NCBI GenBank assembly: GCA_004296455.1
Contig: AP018280.1
Coordinates: forward strand, 3,100,001 to 3,164,000
DNA from: Calothrix sp. NIES-4101
GTDB taxonomy: Bacteria; Cyanobacteriota; Cyanobacteriia; Cyanobacteriales; Nostocaceae
Direction: 5' to 3'
DNA: 64,000 nt
The notes beneath the pieces were generated by a model. It saw only the letters and a list, made by a program, of their open reading frames with translations, did no database searches and had not been told where the DNA came from. Shown one piece after another: positions 8,568 to 19,510 of this stretch. Each line of letters begins with the position of its first letter. Position 1 is the stretch's first letter. Made by a program: the position numbers and the translations under genes.

Positions 8568-9392
8568 ATGGTGAGACCGCGCAGGGTCTATGCCCAGCAT
8601 TGGCTTAAAAGTGAGCAGGTTTTGGATAGGATTGTGAAGGCGGCGGATTGTCGGCGGGATGACTGTATTTTGGAAATTGGACCCGGTACTGGCATTTTGA
8701 CACGGCGTTTATTGCCTGTGGTGGGGGGTTTAGTAGCGGTGGAAATTGACCGCGATTTGTGTAAATTATTGGCACAGCAGTTGGGAGGAAGGGAGAATTT
8801 TTTACTGTTACAAGGCGATTTTTTAGAGTTAGATTTACCCGCTTTATTGAATAGTTTTTCTCCTTGGAAACATCAGAATAAAGTAGTAGCTAATATTCCT
8901 TACAATATTACTGGGCCAATTATTGAAAAGTTATTGGGAACGATCGCAAATCCGAATCCACAACCCTATGAATCGATTGTATTACTGATTCAAAAAGAAG
9001 TCGCCGATAGATTAGTTGCGAATTCTGGTTCTAGAGCATTTGGAGCGTTGACGGTACGTGTATCATATTTAGCTAATTGTGAATATATTTGTACGGTTCC
9101 CGCCAAGGCATTTCACCCAGCACCCAAGGTAGATTCAGCAGTGGTAAGATTAGTACCACGCCCCTTGGAAATAGCAGCAAATGACCCTAAGTATTTGGAA
9201 ATATTGGTAAAGTTGGGGTTTAGTTCCAAGCGTAAGATGCTGCGGAATAATTTGCAGTCTGTCATCGAGCGGGATGAATTGGCGCGAATTCTGGAAACAT
9301 TAGATATAAATCCCCAATCTCGCGCTGAAGACTTGAGTGTGGAAGAATGGGTGAAGTTGAGTAATCAGTTAAAAGAATTTAGTAATGCGTAG
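8568..9392 (+). CDS. rsmA: 16S rRNA dimethyladenosine transferase RsmA/KsgA
   Basis: RsmA dimethylates two adjacent adenosines near the 3' end of 16S rRNA using S-adenosylmethionine, a late step of small-subunit assembly. The 274-residue protein has QHWLKSEQVLDRIV at the N-terminus, the SAM motif LEIGPGTGILTRRLL, VAVEIDRDL, and the catalytic NIPYN motif (VVANIPYNITGPI), followed by FHPAPKVDSAVV. Length is normal. AGAGGGGAAAG precedes the ATG as ribosome site. The stop overlaps the start of ispE by 8 bases, so the two are translationally coupled, as in other cyanobacteria. Confidence 0.97.
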   Translation: MVRPRRVYAQHWLKSEQVLDRIVKAADCRRDDCILEIGPGTGILTRRLLPVVGGLVAVEIDRDLCKLLAQQLGGRENFLLLQGDFLELDLPALLNSFSPWKHQNKVVANIPYNITGPIIEKLLGTIANPNPQPYESIVLLIQKEVADRLVANSGSRAFGALTVRVSYLANCEYICTVPAKAFHPAPKVDSAVVRLVPRPLEIAANDPKYLEILVKLGFSSKRKMLRNNLQSVIERDELARILETLDINPQSRAEDLSVEEWVKLSNQLKEFSNA

Positions 9393-10335
9393 TTATAGTT
9401 TGATTGCACCTGCAAAAATAAATTTATATTTGGAAATAATTGGCGATCGCACCGACGGTTATCATGAGTTAGTGATGGTAATGCAGAGTATTGACCTAGC
9501 TGACCAAGTTGATATTATTGGTGGTGGGGATGAAAGTATACGGGTACATTGTCACAGTGTGGAAGTGCCCAGTGACAAAACAAATCTGGCTTATCGGGCG
9601 GCGGAATTGATGGCGAACAATTTTCCCGATGCTTTCGCCAAGTATGGCGGTGTTGATATTACCATTCACAAACATATCCCTGTGGCTGCGGGATTGGCTG
9701 GTGGTTCCACTAATGCGGCTGCGGTATTGGTGGGGATAGATTTATTGTGGAATTTGGGGCTAACGCAAATAGAAATTGAAGAGTTAGGTGCTTCCTTGGG
9801 TTCCGATATTCCTTTCTGTATTCGAGGAGGCACCGCTATCGCCACAGGTAGAGGGGAACAACTTTCTCCCATCCTCGGTTTGGAGGACATATATATAGTA
9901 TTGGGTAAACATAAAAATCTGTCTGTATCCACACCTTGGGCATATAAAAGTTATCGCACAGCCTATGGGGATAGTTATATTCGCGATAAGGAAGATTTGG
10001 CAGTGCGCGCCAACGCTGTACATTCAGCACCAATGGTACAAGCAATTATTCACCAAGATATCCCCGAAATTTGTCAAAGATTGCATAACGATTTAGAAAA
10101 AGTGGTATTACCAGAGTATTCCCAGGTATCCCAATTACGTAGAGCCTTTGCTTCTGCCGGGGCATTAGGTACAATGATGTCAGGTTCGGGACCGAGTGTT
10201 TTTGCCATTTGCGAATCCAAATCACATGCAGAATTGATTCAGCAACAAATTCACCAAGAAGTTGCCGACAAAGATTTAGAATTGTTTATCACTAAATTTA
10301 TTTCCCACGGAATCCAGGTATTATCGCCACAGTAG
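9385..10335 (+). CDS. ispE: 4-diphosphocytidyl-2-C-methyl-D-erythritol kinase IspE
   Basis: IspE phosphorylates CDP-methylerythritol in the MEP pathway of isoprenoid synthesis, supplying carotenoids, phytol and quinones. The 316-residue GHMP kinase shows SLIAPAKINLYLEI at the N-terminus, TDGYHELVMVMQSIDL, the ATP-binding motif HIPVAAGLAGGSTNAAA, and the C-terminal GTMMSGSGPSVFAI. Length is normal. It begins inside the end of rsmA in another frame (8-base overlap). Confidence 0.97.
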   Translation: MRSYSLIAPAKINLYLEIIGDRTDGYHELVMVMQSIDLADQVDIIGGGDESIRVHCHSVEVPSDKTNLAYRAAELMANNFPDAFAKYGGVDITIHKHIPVAAGLAGGSTNAAAVLVGIDLLWNLGLTQIEIEELGASLGSDIPFCIRGGTAIATGRGEQLSPILGLEDIYIVLGKHKNLSVSTPWAYKSYRTAYGDSYIRDKEDLAVRANAVHSAPMVQAIIHQDIPEICQRLHNDLEKVVLPEYSQVSQLRRAFASAGALGTMMSGSGPSVFAICESKSHAELIQQQIHQEVADKDLELFITKFISHGIQVLSPQ

Positions 10336-10456
10336 CCCATACCTTTAAGATGGTAGTTCTCAATTCATTTCACTGGAGATTCTAGAATTAAGGTACTATC
10401 ACAGTAAATATAGAACTACCTGATAAAAGCATAGTTATATAACTATAGATAAAATT

Positions 10457-10777
10457 ATGAGTGAAGAAAATATAACTCCAGAAGCAAAACCGAACCAAGA
10501 CACAGTTACAACCAGTCCATTGCGTTGTCTAATTGGCTCACTAGTTGCCGGAGGATTAGCATATGGGATATATAACTTAATGAATGCGATCGCAATTAGT
10601 TTTGCGAGTAAGCCAATTACTACAGAGAATGAAATAGTATTTCGGATTACAATCGCGGTGCGAACATTAGTAGTGGGAATGGCAGCATTAGGAACAGGGA
10701 TTTTTGGGTTAGTTGCAGTTGGGTTGTTTGGGTTGATGGTACAGACATTAATTCAAGGCACAAAAACGAGTGAATAA
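10457..10777 (+). CDS. DUF3082 family small membrane protein
   Basis: This 106-residue protein has a polar N-terminus (about 25 residues) and then two hydrophobic segments: CLIGSLVAGGLAYGIYNLM and, near the C-terminus, LVVGMAALGTGIFGLVAVGLFG. That is the layout of the cyanobacterial DUF3082 family, which as I recall often follows ispE. It lies 121 bases after ispE on the same strand and may share its transcript. Function is unknown; it is probably a thylakoid or plasma membrane protein. Confidence 0.82.
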   Translation: MSEENITPEAKPNQDTVTTSPLRCLIGSLVAGGLAYGIYNLMNAIAISFASKPITTENEIVFRITIAVRTLVVGMAALGTGIFGLVAVGLFGLMVQTLIQGTKTSE

Positions 10778-10790
10778 TTAGTGAGATAAT

Positions 10791-11648
10791 TTAGGAGAGT
10801 GGAACTGTTACACTCTTTAAAATATTCATCGGACGATACTCCTGGAGAAGCTGTAATTGTTCTGTATTCCTGACTAGCAACGCACCAGCAAAACCCAAAG
10901 AATTTACCGAAATCGATTCAAAACACTCACACAATCTCGGCACAAGTAGCATCCATTTCCTTGTCGCCAACAAATTGTAATTTTTTCCATCCTTCAAACC
11001 CACAGCTTGGAGTAAATTACAATAACATTCCCAAGTTGCCATCCCCGTCTTATCAGGATTGAGCCAGGTAAAAGCATGAACAAATGGCAATCCAGGGATA
11101 AATCCAATTGCATCAGTAAAAATTGCAGATGCAAACAAAGGTTCAATTGGTACACTCACACCAATATTTCCCAGAGGAAGAGGGACAATTTGTAAATGTT
11201 TATGTCTTTGACTCGCACCAGCAACTTTCCCCCCATTGTAGAAAGCCAAGCCATCAAAATCAGTCAAACAAGCCCACATCGCCGCAAAATCTTGGGGATT
11301 TAGCAAAGATTCCTGCTCTGCAAATGCACGAGTAATAATCAGTAAATGATTATCCACCACATTAAACTTATTCAAAATACAAACATGCGTCTCGGAAATA
11401 TCCGCAACCCATAAATCTTGTTCGTAGGGAAGAAAAGGATTGAAATCTTTTTGCTTCTCCTCCTGTTTCTTTGATGCATCCTTACGTACAAGATTCGACA
11501 ATACCCGCACCAAAAACTTTACCTCATCTTGCTCGACAACTTCGCACTCAGTGGGAATGGAAAGTAAAGCACCAGATGCCAACGCTATTTTTTTCGCAGC
11601 TTTGACGCGATTCCATAAAGTGCCAGGTTCGAGGAGTATGTCAGACAT
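10791..11648 (-). CDS. ATP adenylyltransferase / Ap4A phosphorylase-like protein
   Basis: This 285-residue protein of the HIT superfamily has an N-terminal DILLEPGTLWNRVKAAKKIAL segment, FNPFLPYEQDLWVADIS, the VVDNHLLIITR strand, and the catalytic triad motif RHKHLQIVPLP. Enzymes of this group cleave diadenosine tetraphosphate phosphorolytically to ATP and ADP, controlling dinucleotide levels. Length fits the cyanobacterial Ap4A phosphorylase group. It converges on the DUF3082 gene with a 13-base gap and is 46 bases downstream of the TspO-like gene on the same strand, so the two may be cotranscribed. Confidence 0.88.
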   Translation of the reverse strand: MSDILLEPGTLWNRVKAAKKIALASGALLSIPTECEVVEQDEVKFLVRVLSNLVRKDASKKQEEKQKDFNPFLPYEQDLWVADISETHVCILNKFNVVDNHLLIITRAFAEQESLLNPQDFAAMWACLTDFDGLAFYNGGKVAGASQRHKHLQIVPLPLGNIGVSVPIEPLFASAIFTDAIGFIPGLPFVHAFTWLNPDKTGMATWECYCNLLQAVGLKDGKNYNLLATRKWMLLVPRLCECFESISVNSLGFAGALLVRNTEQLQLLQEYRPMNILKSVTVPLS

Positions 11649-11694
11649 GGAAAAATTTTATCCACCTATCAATCTGTATCTGCAATTTCTGGCA

Positions 11695-12477
11695 TCAAAC
11701 AGAATCACCAACAGTTCGCTGAAAAGATTGAGTCAGAATCACAGCAGCCAGAATAATTGTACAGACGATCGCAGCAACAAATAAAGGTATATTATTGGAA
11801 TGCTTAACTGCGATCGCAATTAATGCCCACACAGTTACCCAAGTGTATGCTGTGTCTTGGCAGCGAAAAGTCATCAGGAACCCGACTATACTTGCAACTA
11901 CCACCATCACGATTGCCCAGATAGTTGCCCCATTATTCCAACCCAGAGAATACAACCCGCAAGCAACATTCACAATTGTAGCGACACTAATCCAACCCAG
12001 ATAAATACTGATAGGAATTTTGGCAAACCATTTAAATTGACGGGAAGTAGGATTTTCTGGTTTTCTTAATTGCAGAAATGCGGCAATTAAAGATAATAAG
12101 ATTACCAACATTGCCACAATTGAAAATACAAACATCCGCCCTAGAAATAAATAAACCCAAACAATTTGCGCGACACAAGCAACTATCAGGAAAATACCAG
12201 ACTGACGTAAACTTAAATTACCTCTTTGTCTCGGTAAAATTTGAAATACTCCATAGGCAAATAAACCTAAATAAATTAATCCCCAAATTGCAAAGGCATA
12301 ATTAGCAGGGATAATTAGCACATCCTTAAATAGAGTATTAGAAATTTCGCCAATATTAGCCCCACCCCAAGGAAAAATATTAGACCAAACATTCACCACA
12401 AAAGCCGCAATAATAGCAATCAGAATTGCCAATTGTGGGAGAAAACTTTGGTTGAATCCAGAATTAGATTGTTGCAT
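11695..12477 (-). CDS. TspO/MBR-related tryptophan-rich membrane protein
   Basis: This 260-residue integral membrane protein has about seven or eight hydrophobic segments. The conserved pattern is VNVWSNIFPWGGANIGEIS near the N-terminus, PANYAFAIWGLIYLGLFAYGVFQ, and IPISIYLGWISVATIVNVA. This matches the long cyanobacterial proteins usually called tryptophan-rich sensory protein or TspO/MBR-related. Classical TspO is about 160 residues with five helices and binds tetrapyrroles; this family is longer and its ligand is not established. Confidence 0.75.
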   Translation of the reverse strand: MQQSNSGFNQSFLPQLAILIAIIAAFVVNVWSNIFPWGGANIGEISNTLFKDVLIIPANYAFAIWGLIYLGLFAYGVFQILPRQRGNLSLRQSGIFLIVACVAQIVWVYLFLGRMFVFSIVAMLVILLSLIAAFLQLRKPENPTSRQFKWFAKIPISIYLGWISVATIVNVACGLYSLGWNNGATIWAIVMVVVASIVGFLMTFRCQDTAYTWVTVWALIAIAVKHSNNIPLFVAAIVCTIILAAVILTQSFQRTVGDSV

Positions 12478-12760
12478 AATTAGTTAAGCAATTTTCATCG
12501 TCAACTCTTTAATTTTAACGCAATCCTCTTTCTCACTTCTGGCTCAGAATTGCACTCAATTATTTAACTAGGAGATATATATTCACCATTTGTTAACTAT
12601 CTTCAGAAGTATCTTCACACCTAGGTTCACATATACAATTCAAGCCAGATACCTATATTCCTATTTGAGTCTGGAGATAACGACTGATTTAGTTTTAGCT
12701 AAATAGCCTGATATATTATCTAAACAAGAGACTAAAAGCAGGAAATAGGAAATATTACCC

Positions 12761-13387
12761 TTGAACAATCGACTTTTTTTGAAGGAAAAATTACAAACCT
12801 TATTAGAGACAACGGCAACAACTAGCGATGGCTCACCCATCACCAATTTAAAGCTAAATAAAGCATTAGCTGACGAAATCGAGCAATTAACAGAAGAGTT
12901 AGAAGCAGTCAACCCCAATCTCTATCCTCTACTTTATGCCCCTACTCTCCTCCAAGGAACCTGGCAACTAAAATATTCTACAGCCAGAGAAATTCGAGCT
13001 TTAGATTCCCTACCCCTCGGACTCAAAGTAGGTCAAGTTTATCAAGATATTGATATTGCCAACAAATCCTTTTTCAACTTAGCCTTTGTCAAACACCCCT
13101 TGGGAATAGTATCAGGATATGTCAAAGTGACAGCCAGCTTTGAAATCGCCAAAGAAAATTCATCACCTCTACCAGACAAACGTCTCAACGTTTATTTTGA
13201 TAAACGCTATCTCTCAATCGACAAAATTATTGGCATCAAAACACCTCAACTCAACCCCTTTAAAGTGGTACCTGCCAATAACCCCCAAGGGAGAACTCCT
13301 ACCCTCGATATTACTTACCTAGATGAAAACTTCCGCATCGGGCGTGGAGGGGAGGGAAGTTTATTCATTCTCAGTAAAGCTGCATAA
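12761..13387 (+). CDS. PAP/fibrillin family protein
   Basis: This 208-residue soluble protein carries the plastid-lipid-associated protein signature: LLQGTWQLKYSTAREIRAL, VGQVYQDIDI, FDKRYLSIDKI, and the C-terminal LDITYLDENFRIGRGGEGSLFIL. Fibrillins associate with thylakoid lipids and plastoglobule-like bodies and are linked to photoprotection. The frame has no internal Met, so translation most likely begins at the TTG at 12761, preceded by an AGGAAATAGGAAA purine run. It stands alone, transcribed divergently from the TspO-like gene. Confidence 0.87.
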   Translation: MNNRLFLKEKLQTLLETTATTSDGSPITNLKLNKALADEIEQLTEELEAVNPNLYPLLYAPTLLQGTWQLKYSTAREIRALDSLPLGLKVGQVYQDIDIANKSFFNLAFVKHPLGIVSGYVKVTASFEIAKENSSPLPDKRLNVYFDKRYLSIDKIIGIKTPQLNPFKVVPANNPQGRTPTLDITYLDENFRIGRGGEGSLFILSKAA

Positions 13388-13441
13388 AACCATCAACACC
13401 TATCTATAAAATATCATCATCTATGTAGCCTCCGACAACCA

Positions 13442-16400
13442 ATGCCCCGCGCAGTCACTAGAAGCAAACAACAAACACAACAGACAACAACCTCAAAACT
13501 GTGGCTGCTACTAGTTGGTGTCAATCAATACCAAGACCAAAAACTTCCAAGTCTGCAATACCCCGCCCTGGATTGCCAAGGATTAAGCGAATCCCTGAAG
13601 ATTGCCACACAGCAATTTCCGCAAACTGAAGTAGTAAACTATAACGACTTTGCTAGTGAATTACCAACATTAAAGAGAGTTCGTAGCAGCATCGTCGAAA
13701 TTACCACCACCGCCAAACCAGAAGACACCATCCTTTTTTACTTCTCCGGGCATGGAATCCTGCAAACTCAACAACCATACCTCTGTCTGCGAGATACCCA
13801 AATTGACGACTTAAGCAACACCTCCCTACCATTACCAGAATTACTCCAACTCCTCAGTCACAGCCAAGCACATCAGCAATTAGTCTGGTTAGATGCATGT
13901 CATAGCGGTGGGATGACACTACGAGGTGCATTAAACCCCACACAGCAAATCGTGCAGGTATTACAAAACGCCGCCGCCACCAGTAAAGGATTTTATGCCC
14001 TGCTTTCCTGCGACACCAACCAACAATCCTGGGAATTCCCCGAACTTGGACATGGTGTGTTTACATACTACTTAATGCAGGGATTACGGGGGGAAGCCGC
14101 CGATAACCAAGGGGTGATTACAGCAGATGGACTCTACAGATATGTTTACCACCAAACCCTGCAATATATCGATAAAACCAATCAGCAGTTGCGGTTGATT
14201 AATCAGCAGCGTCGTGGCAAAGGAGATGATAATTTATTCAGCGAATATCCTTTGCAAACACCCAAACGGATTGTTGAAGGAATTGGAGAAGTGATTTTAG
14301 GGAATATTTCCCCCACCACAGAAATTACTTCCTCCCGCATCGCCTTAGTTATTGATGGGACAACAAATAATCAAGATACCCTGACGTTGAGTAAAGTATT
14401 TCGCGGTACATGTGGATTTGAACTGGAATATTTACGTGATACTGATATCAAAAACTTGCGCGATCGCATCCAAGCATGTTTACAATTTGAGAATGAGACA
14501 GCCACAGCACTACTATATTTGCGTTTGCGATTGACAGAAACCCCAACAGGAGAATTTGCAGCAGTTATTGGTGACGATATTTGGTTGAGTCGTGATTGGT
14601 TGAGACAGCAGTTACGACGTAGCAAAGTTTCCCAACAAGTGATTATTTTAGATTGTCAGGCTGCCGAAACATTAAATCTCCAGGAATGGATTGAAGATTT
14701 ACAAATTAATACCGAAACAGGCAGCTGTATAATTGCAGCTATTGCCCCCACCAATACACCCGAATTATTTGTTAAAGCCCTTACTGATACCCTCCAAGCA
14801 GCCTCACAACCAGTAGGATTATCCGCAGCCGGTTGGATTACCCAATTACAAATTAATTTAGCAGGCAAACTACCATTACATGTCTGGCTTTCCGGTACCC
14901 AAGGAGTGATTGAAATTATCCCCACAACCACCGGAGGGCAATCTCGCAAAACGCCAACCTTAGATTTAGGCATATGTCCCTATTTAGGATTAAAGGCATT
15001 TGCTGAAGGTGATGCCCAATATTTTTACGGGAGGGAAGACTTAACACAGAATTTGATTAACCATATTAGCACGCGATCGCATCTGGCGATTGTTGGCGCT
15101 TCCGGTAGTGGCAAATCATCGATAGCGCAAGCGGGGTTAATTTCTCAGTTGCGTTTGGGGAAACAATTACCAGGTAGTGAGAAATGGTTGATAACAACTA
15201 TACGCCCTAGTGCACATCCCTTGGAGGTTTTAGCCAGGAAATTAGAGCAGAAAAATCAGCATCTGATTTTGGAAGGATTACTCTACGAAGGAGTCGAAGG
15301 TTTCGTCTACTGGTTGCGAAGTCGTCCCGAACCAATGGTAATGTTAGTTATAGATCAGTTTGAAGAACTGTTTACCCTGACGGCAGCAGAAGAGAGACAG
15401 CGTTTTCTGGAATTGCTTTTGGGGGCATTGCGGTATGCAAGTGATAAATTCAAATTAGTAATTACCCTCCGCGCCGACTTTATTGCCCCCTGTTTAGAAA
15501 ATTCCGCCTTAGCCAACCTACTACAAACCTCCAGCATTTTAATTCCCCCCCATTTACATCCAGATGATTATCGTCATGTCATCATTCAACCAGCCGAACA
15601 AGTTGGTTTACAAGTAGAATCGGGATTAGTTGAGGTATTGTTACAGGAATTACATCATTCCGCAGGCGATTTACCCTTGTTGGAATTTGTTCTCGAACAA
15701 CTGTGGGAATTACGAGAACATGGAAAATTAACTTTACTCTCCTATCAACAACATTTAGGTGGTATTGCTGGGGCATTGGAAAAAAGAGCCGAAGCAGTAT
15801 ATGGGAACTTAGATGCTGCCGCTCAAGAATGCGCCCGGTGGATTTTTCTCTCCCTCACCCAACTAGGAGAAGGAACCGAAGATACTCGCCGACGAATTTT
15901 TAAGTCAGATTTGGCGGTGAAGAAATATCCTCCGGCTTTAGTTGAGAGAACATTGCAAGCATTAACGGCGGCAAAATTAATTGTTATGAATCTGGAGGAA
16001 GAAGAATATCCAGGTATTGGCAAAGGTACAGAAATAGCCGACATTACCACCACTCATCCCCAGGTTACCATCGAAGTCGCCCATGAAATATTAATTCGTC
16101 ATTGGTCAACATTACGCTGGTGGTTGGAGGAAAATAGGAGTAGACTGCGATCGCAACGTCAAATTGAACAGGCAGCATCTTTATGGAAGCAGCACCACCA
16201 ACAAACTGATTTTTTATTACAGGGTGTGCGTTTGGGGGAAGCTGAGGAGATATATGTCAAATATACAGATGAGTTATCGAGTGATATTCAAGAGTTTATT
16301 GCCGCTTGCTTAGATGAACGTTTACGGCAAGCAAATGAACAGAAACAACGTCTGCGACAAACCCAAACAGCCCTAGCGATAATTAGTGTTTTGGGTGTTA

Positions 16401-18433
16401 CAGCCACAGGTTTTGGTGGATTTGCTTATTTGCAGAATCGCACCGCCCAAATTCGCGAAATTACCGCTTTAAATGCATCGGCGACAGCTTTTTCAACTTC
16501 CAATCAGCAGTTGGAAGGATTAATCGCCAGTATTAAAGCCGGCAAGCAATTACAAAAAGTCTGGGCACCAAGTCAGGATATCCAAATCGCTACCGCCGCC
16601 ACCCTCCAACAGACACTCTCCCAAACTCAAGAAATTAATCGTTTACAGGCACATACTGATAAGGTAAATGCAGTTAGTATTAGTCCAGATAGTCAGTTAA
16701 TTGCTTCCGCCAGTGATGATGGGACTGTGAAAATCTGGAGTAGGGAAGGGAAATTAATTACTAATTTAAAGAATCATCAGGATAGGGTGACATCTGTGAT
16801 TTTTAGTGCAGATGGTAAATTCATTGCTTCTGGGAGTGGAGATAAAACCATCAATTTATATACAATTGCTGGGAAATTAATACATACACTTTCCGGACAT
16901 AAAGACTTTGTTACCAGTTTAGCCTTTAGTCGCGATCGCCGCATCCTCATTTCTGGAAGTCGTGACAACACAATTAAGTTATGGCGAATGGATGGTAGCT
17001 TAATCAGAACCATTAATGCCCATACAGGTTGGGTGAATACAGTTGCATTCAGTCCCGATAGTAGATTTATTGCGTCGGCTGGTGAAGATAAAATTATCAA
17101 AATTTGGGATATCGATGGCAAATTAATTCAAACTTTTCCCAGAAACCCAGAAAGAATTACCAAAATTACATTTACCCCTGACGGAGAAAAAATTATTTCC
17201 GCCAGTCAAGACTCAAAAATCAAAATTTGGAACCTACAAGGGAATGAATTACACAGCATTAATAGTGGACAAGTAAATAACATCAACCTTAGTCAAGATG
17301 GGAAAAACTTAGTCTCAGCAAATACAGATGGCACAATCAAAATTTGGCACTTGGATGGTAGTTTACTCTCCACATATCACAGCCCCAATCTCCAAATCAG
17401 TGAGATTGCCATTAGTAACGACAGTCAAATTATTGTCTCCAGTAGCGACGATAAAATCGTGAGAATCTGGGATTTCCCCAAGCCCCAAAAACAAAACCAA
17501 GCCACTTACAGCCTGGATTTCCATCCCCAAAACAACGAATTTATCGCCGCCGGTTGGGAAGGAAAAGTAACCACCTGGCGCAACAATCAACCCCAAAACT
17601 CATTCACAGCCCACCACAATATTATCTCCACCCTAAAATATAGTCCTGACGGCAAAATTATCGCCACAGGCAGTGCCGATAAAACAGTAAAACTCTGGAA
17701 TGCCCAAACCCATCTATTACTACTCACACTCACAGGACATACAAATAGAATTACAAGTATTAGTTTTAGCTCCGACAATAATTTTCTCGCCTCAGCAAGC
17801 ACAGATAAAACAGTCAGAATCTGGCGTATTCGTGATGGTAACTTAATCAAAACCCTCGGTGGGAATACAGATGAAATCACCAGCCTTAGTATTAGTAAAG
17901 ACAGCAAATACCTTGCCACAGGCAGCGCCGATAATCAACTCAAAATCTGGCACTTCCCCAATGGTAACCTATTCAAAACCCTCCCAGGACATGAAAATAT
18001 AATTGCTGCGATCGCATTTTCCCCTGATAATCAAACTATCGCCTCTGCTAGTTGGGATAACACGATTAAAATCTGGAAAGTTAGCGACGGTAGATTAATT
18101 CATACCCTCACCGGGCATAACGATGGAGTCACAAGTTTAAGCTTCACCCCCGACAGTCAAATTCTCGCATCAGGAAGCGCAGATAACAGCATTAAACTTT
18201 GGAATCCCAGAAATGGAAACTTAATTAAAACTCTGACTGGATACCCTAGTCAAGTTAATACCATCACCTTTAGTTCTAATACCAAAACATTAGTTAGTGG
18301 TAGCGAGGCAAATGGAGTTATTCAGTGGGATATTGATTTAAATAATTTAATTCCCCAAGGCTGTACAAAAATACAAAATTATCTGCAAAATAACCGAGAT
18401 ATTAAACAAAACGACAAAAATATATGCACATAG
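13442..18433 (+). CDS. Caspase-STAND ATPase-WD40 fusion protein
   Basis: This is a 1663-residue multidomain protein. Residues 18-245 form a peptidase C14 (caspase-like) domain with intact catalytic His104 (YFSGHGI) and Cys153 (WLDACHSGG). A middle region leads to a STAND-type NTPase from about 509 ([14 protein letters not shown]), with Walker [10 protein letters not shown] near 551 and Walker [10 protein letters not shown] near 635. A single membrane segment lies near 980-1003 ([20 protein letters not shown]). A WD40 propeller region of about 14 blades fills 1070-1640 (repeated SPDxxxIASASxDxTIKIW). Such proteins are seen as death or conflict effectors: ligand binding to WD40 and ATP-driven oligomerisation activate the protease. 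It stands alone between spacers. Confidence 0.93.
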   Translation: MPRAVTRSKQQTQQTTTSKLWLLLVGVNQYQDQKLPSLQYPALDCQGLSESLKIATQQFPQTEVVNYNDFASELPTLKRVRSSIVEITTTAKPEDTILFYFSGHGILQTQQPYLCLRDTQIDDLSNTSLPLPELLQLLSHSQAHQQLVWLDACHSGGMTLRGALNPTQQIVQVLQNAAATSKGFYALLSCDTNQQSWEFPELGHGVFTYYLMQGLRGEAADNQGVITADGLYRYVYHQTLQYIDKTNQQLRLINQQRRGKGDDNLFSEYPLQTPKRIVEGIGEVILGNISPTTEITSSRIALVIDGTTNNQDTLTLSKVFRGTCGFELEYLRDTDIKNLRDRIQACLQFENETATALLYLRLRLTETPTGEFAAVIGDDIWLSRDWLRQQLRRSKVSQQVIILDCQAAETLNLQEWIEDLQINTETGSCIIAAIAPTNTPELFVKALTDTLQAASQPVGLSAAGWITQLQINLAGKLPLHVWLSGTQGVIEIIPTTTGGQSRKTPTLDLGICPYLGLKAFAEGDAQYFYGREDLTQNLINHISTRSHLAIVGASGSGKSSIAQAGLISQLRLGKQLPGSEKWLITTIRPSAHPLEVLARKLEQKNQHLILEGLLYEGVEGFVYWLRSRPEPMVMLVIDQFEELFTLTAAEERQRFLELLLGALRYASDKFKLVITLRADFIAPCLENSALANLLQTSSILIPPHLHPDDYRHVIIQPAEQVGLQVESGLVEVLLQELHHSAGDLPLLEFVLEQLWELREHGKLTLLSYQQHLGGIAGALEKRAEAVYGNLDAAAQECARWIFLSLTQLGEGTEDTRRRIFKSDLAVKKYPPALVERTLQALTAAKLIVMNLEEEEYPGIGKGTEIADITTTHPQVTIEVAHEILIRHWSTLRWWLEENRSRLRSQRQIEQAASLWKQHHQQTDFLLQGVRLGEAEEIYVKYTDELSSDIQEFIAACLDERLRQANEQKQRLRQTQTALAIISVLGVTATGFGGFAYLQNRTAQIREITALNASATAFSTSNQQLEGLIASIKAGKQLQKVWAPSQDIQIATAATLQQTLSQTQEINRLQAHTDKVNAVSISPDSQLIASASDDGTVKIWSREGKLITNLKNHQDRVTSVIFSADGKFIASGSGDKTINLYTIAGKLIHTLSGHKDFVTSLAFSRDRRILISGSRDNTIKLWRMDGSLIRTINAHTGWVNTVAFSPDSRFIASAGEDKIIKIWDIDGKLIQTFPRNPERITKITFTPDGEKIISASQDSKIKIWNLQGNELHSINSGQVNNINLSQDGKNLVSANTDGTIKIWHLDGSLLSTYHSPNLQISEIAISNDSQIIVSSSDDKIVRIWDFPKPQKQNQATYSLDFHPQNNEFIAAGWEGKVTTWRNNQPQNSFTAHHNIISTLKYSPDGKIIATGSADKTVKLWNAQTHLLLLTLTGHTNRITSISFSSDNNFLASASTDKTVRIWRIRDGNLIKTLGGNTDEITSLSISKDSKYLATGSADNQLKIWHFPNGNLFKTLPGHENIIAAIAFSPDNQTIASASWDNTIKIWKVSDGRLIHTLTGHNDGVTSLSFTPDSQILASGSADNSIKLWNPRNGNLIKTLTGYPSQVNTITFSSNTKTLVSGSEANGVIQWDIDLNNLIPQGCTKIQNYLQNNRDIKQNDKNICT

Positions 18434-18643
18434 GTGTATATACATTAATTAGTCTGATTGAATTAAAGCAAGTTAAAAGCCGGTTTGAGCCTAATATAAA
18501 TAGAAATGCGTCTACAAAATAATGTATGAGTGTTGAATATTGCGGAAAAATTTAACATTTATTCTTATTGATGGTTGTTTTAATTACTGTATATTCGGAA
18601 CATTGCTGGATAATAGATTGGTTCAATTTTAAAATCCAAGATT

Positions 18644-19510
18644 ATGATGTCAATTAGTGTTATCGTTCCCTGCTACAATGCCTCAGATGTTATTGATACA
18701 CAACTAACGGCGCTAGCCAAACAAGAATTTACAGAACCTTGGGAAATAATTATTGTCGATAATGGTTCCACGGATAATACATTAGAAATTATCCAAAAAT
18801 ATCAACAACAAATTCCCAATATGCGTGTAATTTCTGCGACAGAAAAACGTGGGAGTGCATATGCACGTAATCTGGGAGTAAGTATCGCCCAAGGTAAATT
18901 TATTGCCTTTTGTGACGCAGATGATGAAGTCGCACCAGGATGGGTAACTGCAATGGTAAAGGCGCTTTCGCAAAATGACTTTGTATGTGGGCAACGTGAA
19001 TATCATAAATTAAACGAATCTTGGCTAGTAAACAGTTGTCGCTATGCAGATGGAAATCAAGGAATTATAGAGGATGCTTATTTGCCCTATGCAGCTAGTT
19101 GTAATCTTGGTGTCAAACGTTGTGTACATGAAGCTGTGGGTGGTTTTGATGAAGAGATTCTCGTAATGTCTGATGTTGATTATTGTTGGAGAATCCAAAA
19201 ATTAGGCATTCAGTTAAATTACGCACCAGATGCGCTGATTCATTTTCGCTATCGAGCAACTATTCAAGATTTATACAAAAGATATTGGAATTTTGGATAC
19301 CATGATATTTTCTTGCATCAGAAACATCAAAAAATGGGAATGCCAAAGTTGATTAAGTGGAATGATTTTGTCAAAGATGCTGTAATACTCACCATTAGAT
19401 TTGTGGTGAAAGTTCGTAACCAAGAAACTCTCGCCAAGTGGTTAATGGATTTTGCTTTCTTTGCAGGGCATTTACAGGGTTGTATTAAATATAGATATTT
19501 GCCAATTTAA
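18644..19510 (+). CDS. GT2-family glycosyltransferase
   Basis: This 288-residue protein starts with ISVIVPCYNASDVIDTQL and continues EIIIVDNGSTDNTLEII, the UDP-sugar binding half of GT-A enzymes. FIAFCDADDEVAPGW supplies the DxD metal site, and EEILVMSDVDYCWRIQKLG the acceptor-side acidic motif. Two adjacent ATG codons (18644 and 18647) are possible starts. The substrate cannot be told; family members build exopolysaccharide, LPS or heterocyst envelope glycans. Its stop codon overlaps the convergent CHAT gene by 4 bases. Confidence 0.9.
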   Translation: MMSISVIVPCYNASDVIDTQLTALAKQEFTEPWEIIIVDNGSTDNTLEIIQKYQQQIPNMRVISATEKRGSAYARNLGVSIAQGKFIAFCDADDEVAPGWVTAMVKALSQNDFVCGQREYHKLNESWLVNSCRYADGNQGIIEDAYLPYAASCNLGVKRCVHEAVGGFDEEILVMSDVDYCWRIQKLGIQLNYAPDALIHFRYRATIQDLYKRYWNFGYHDIFLHQKHQKMGMPKLIKWNDFVKDAVILTIRFVVKVRNQETLAKWLMDFAFFAGHLQGCIKYRYLPI

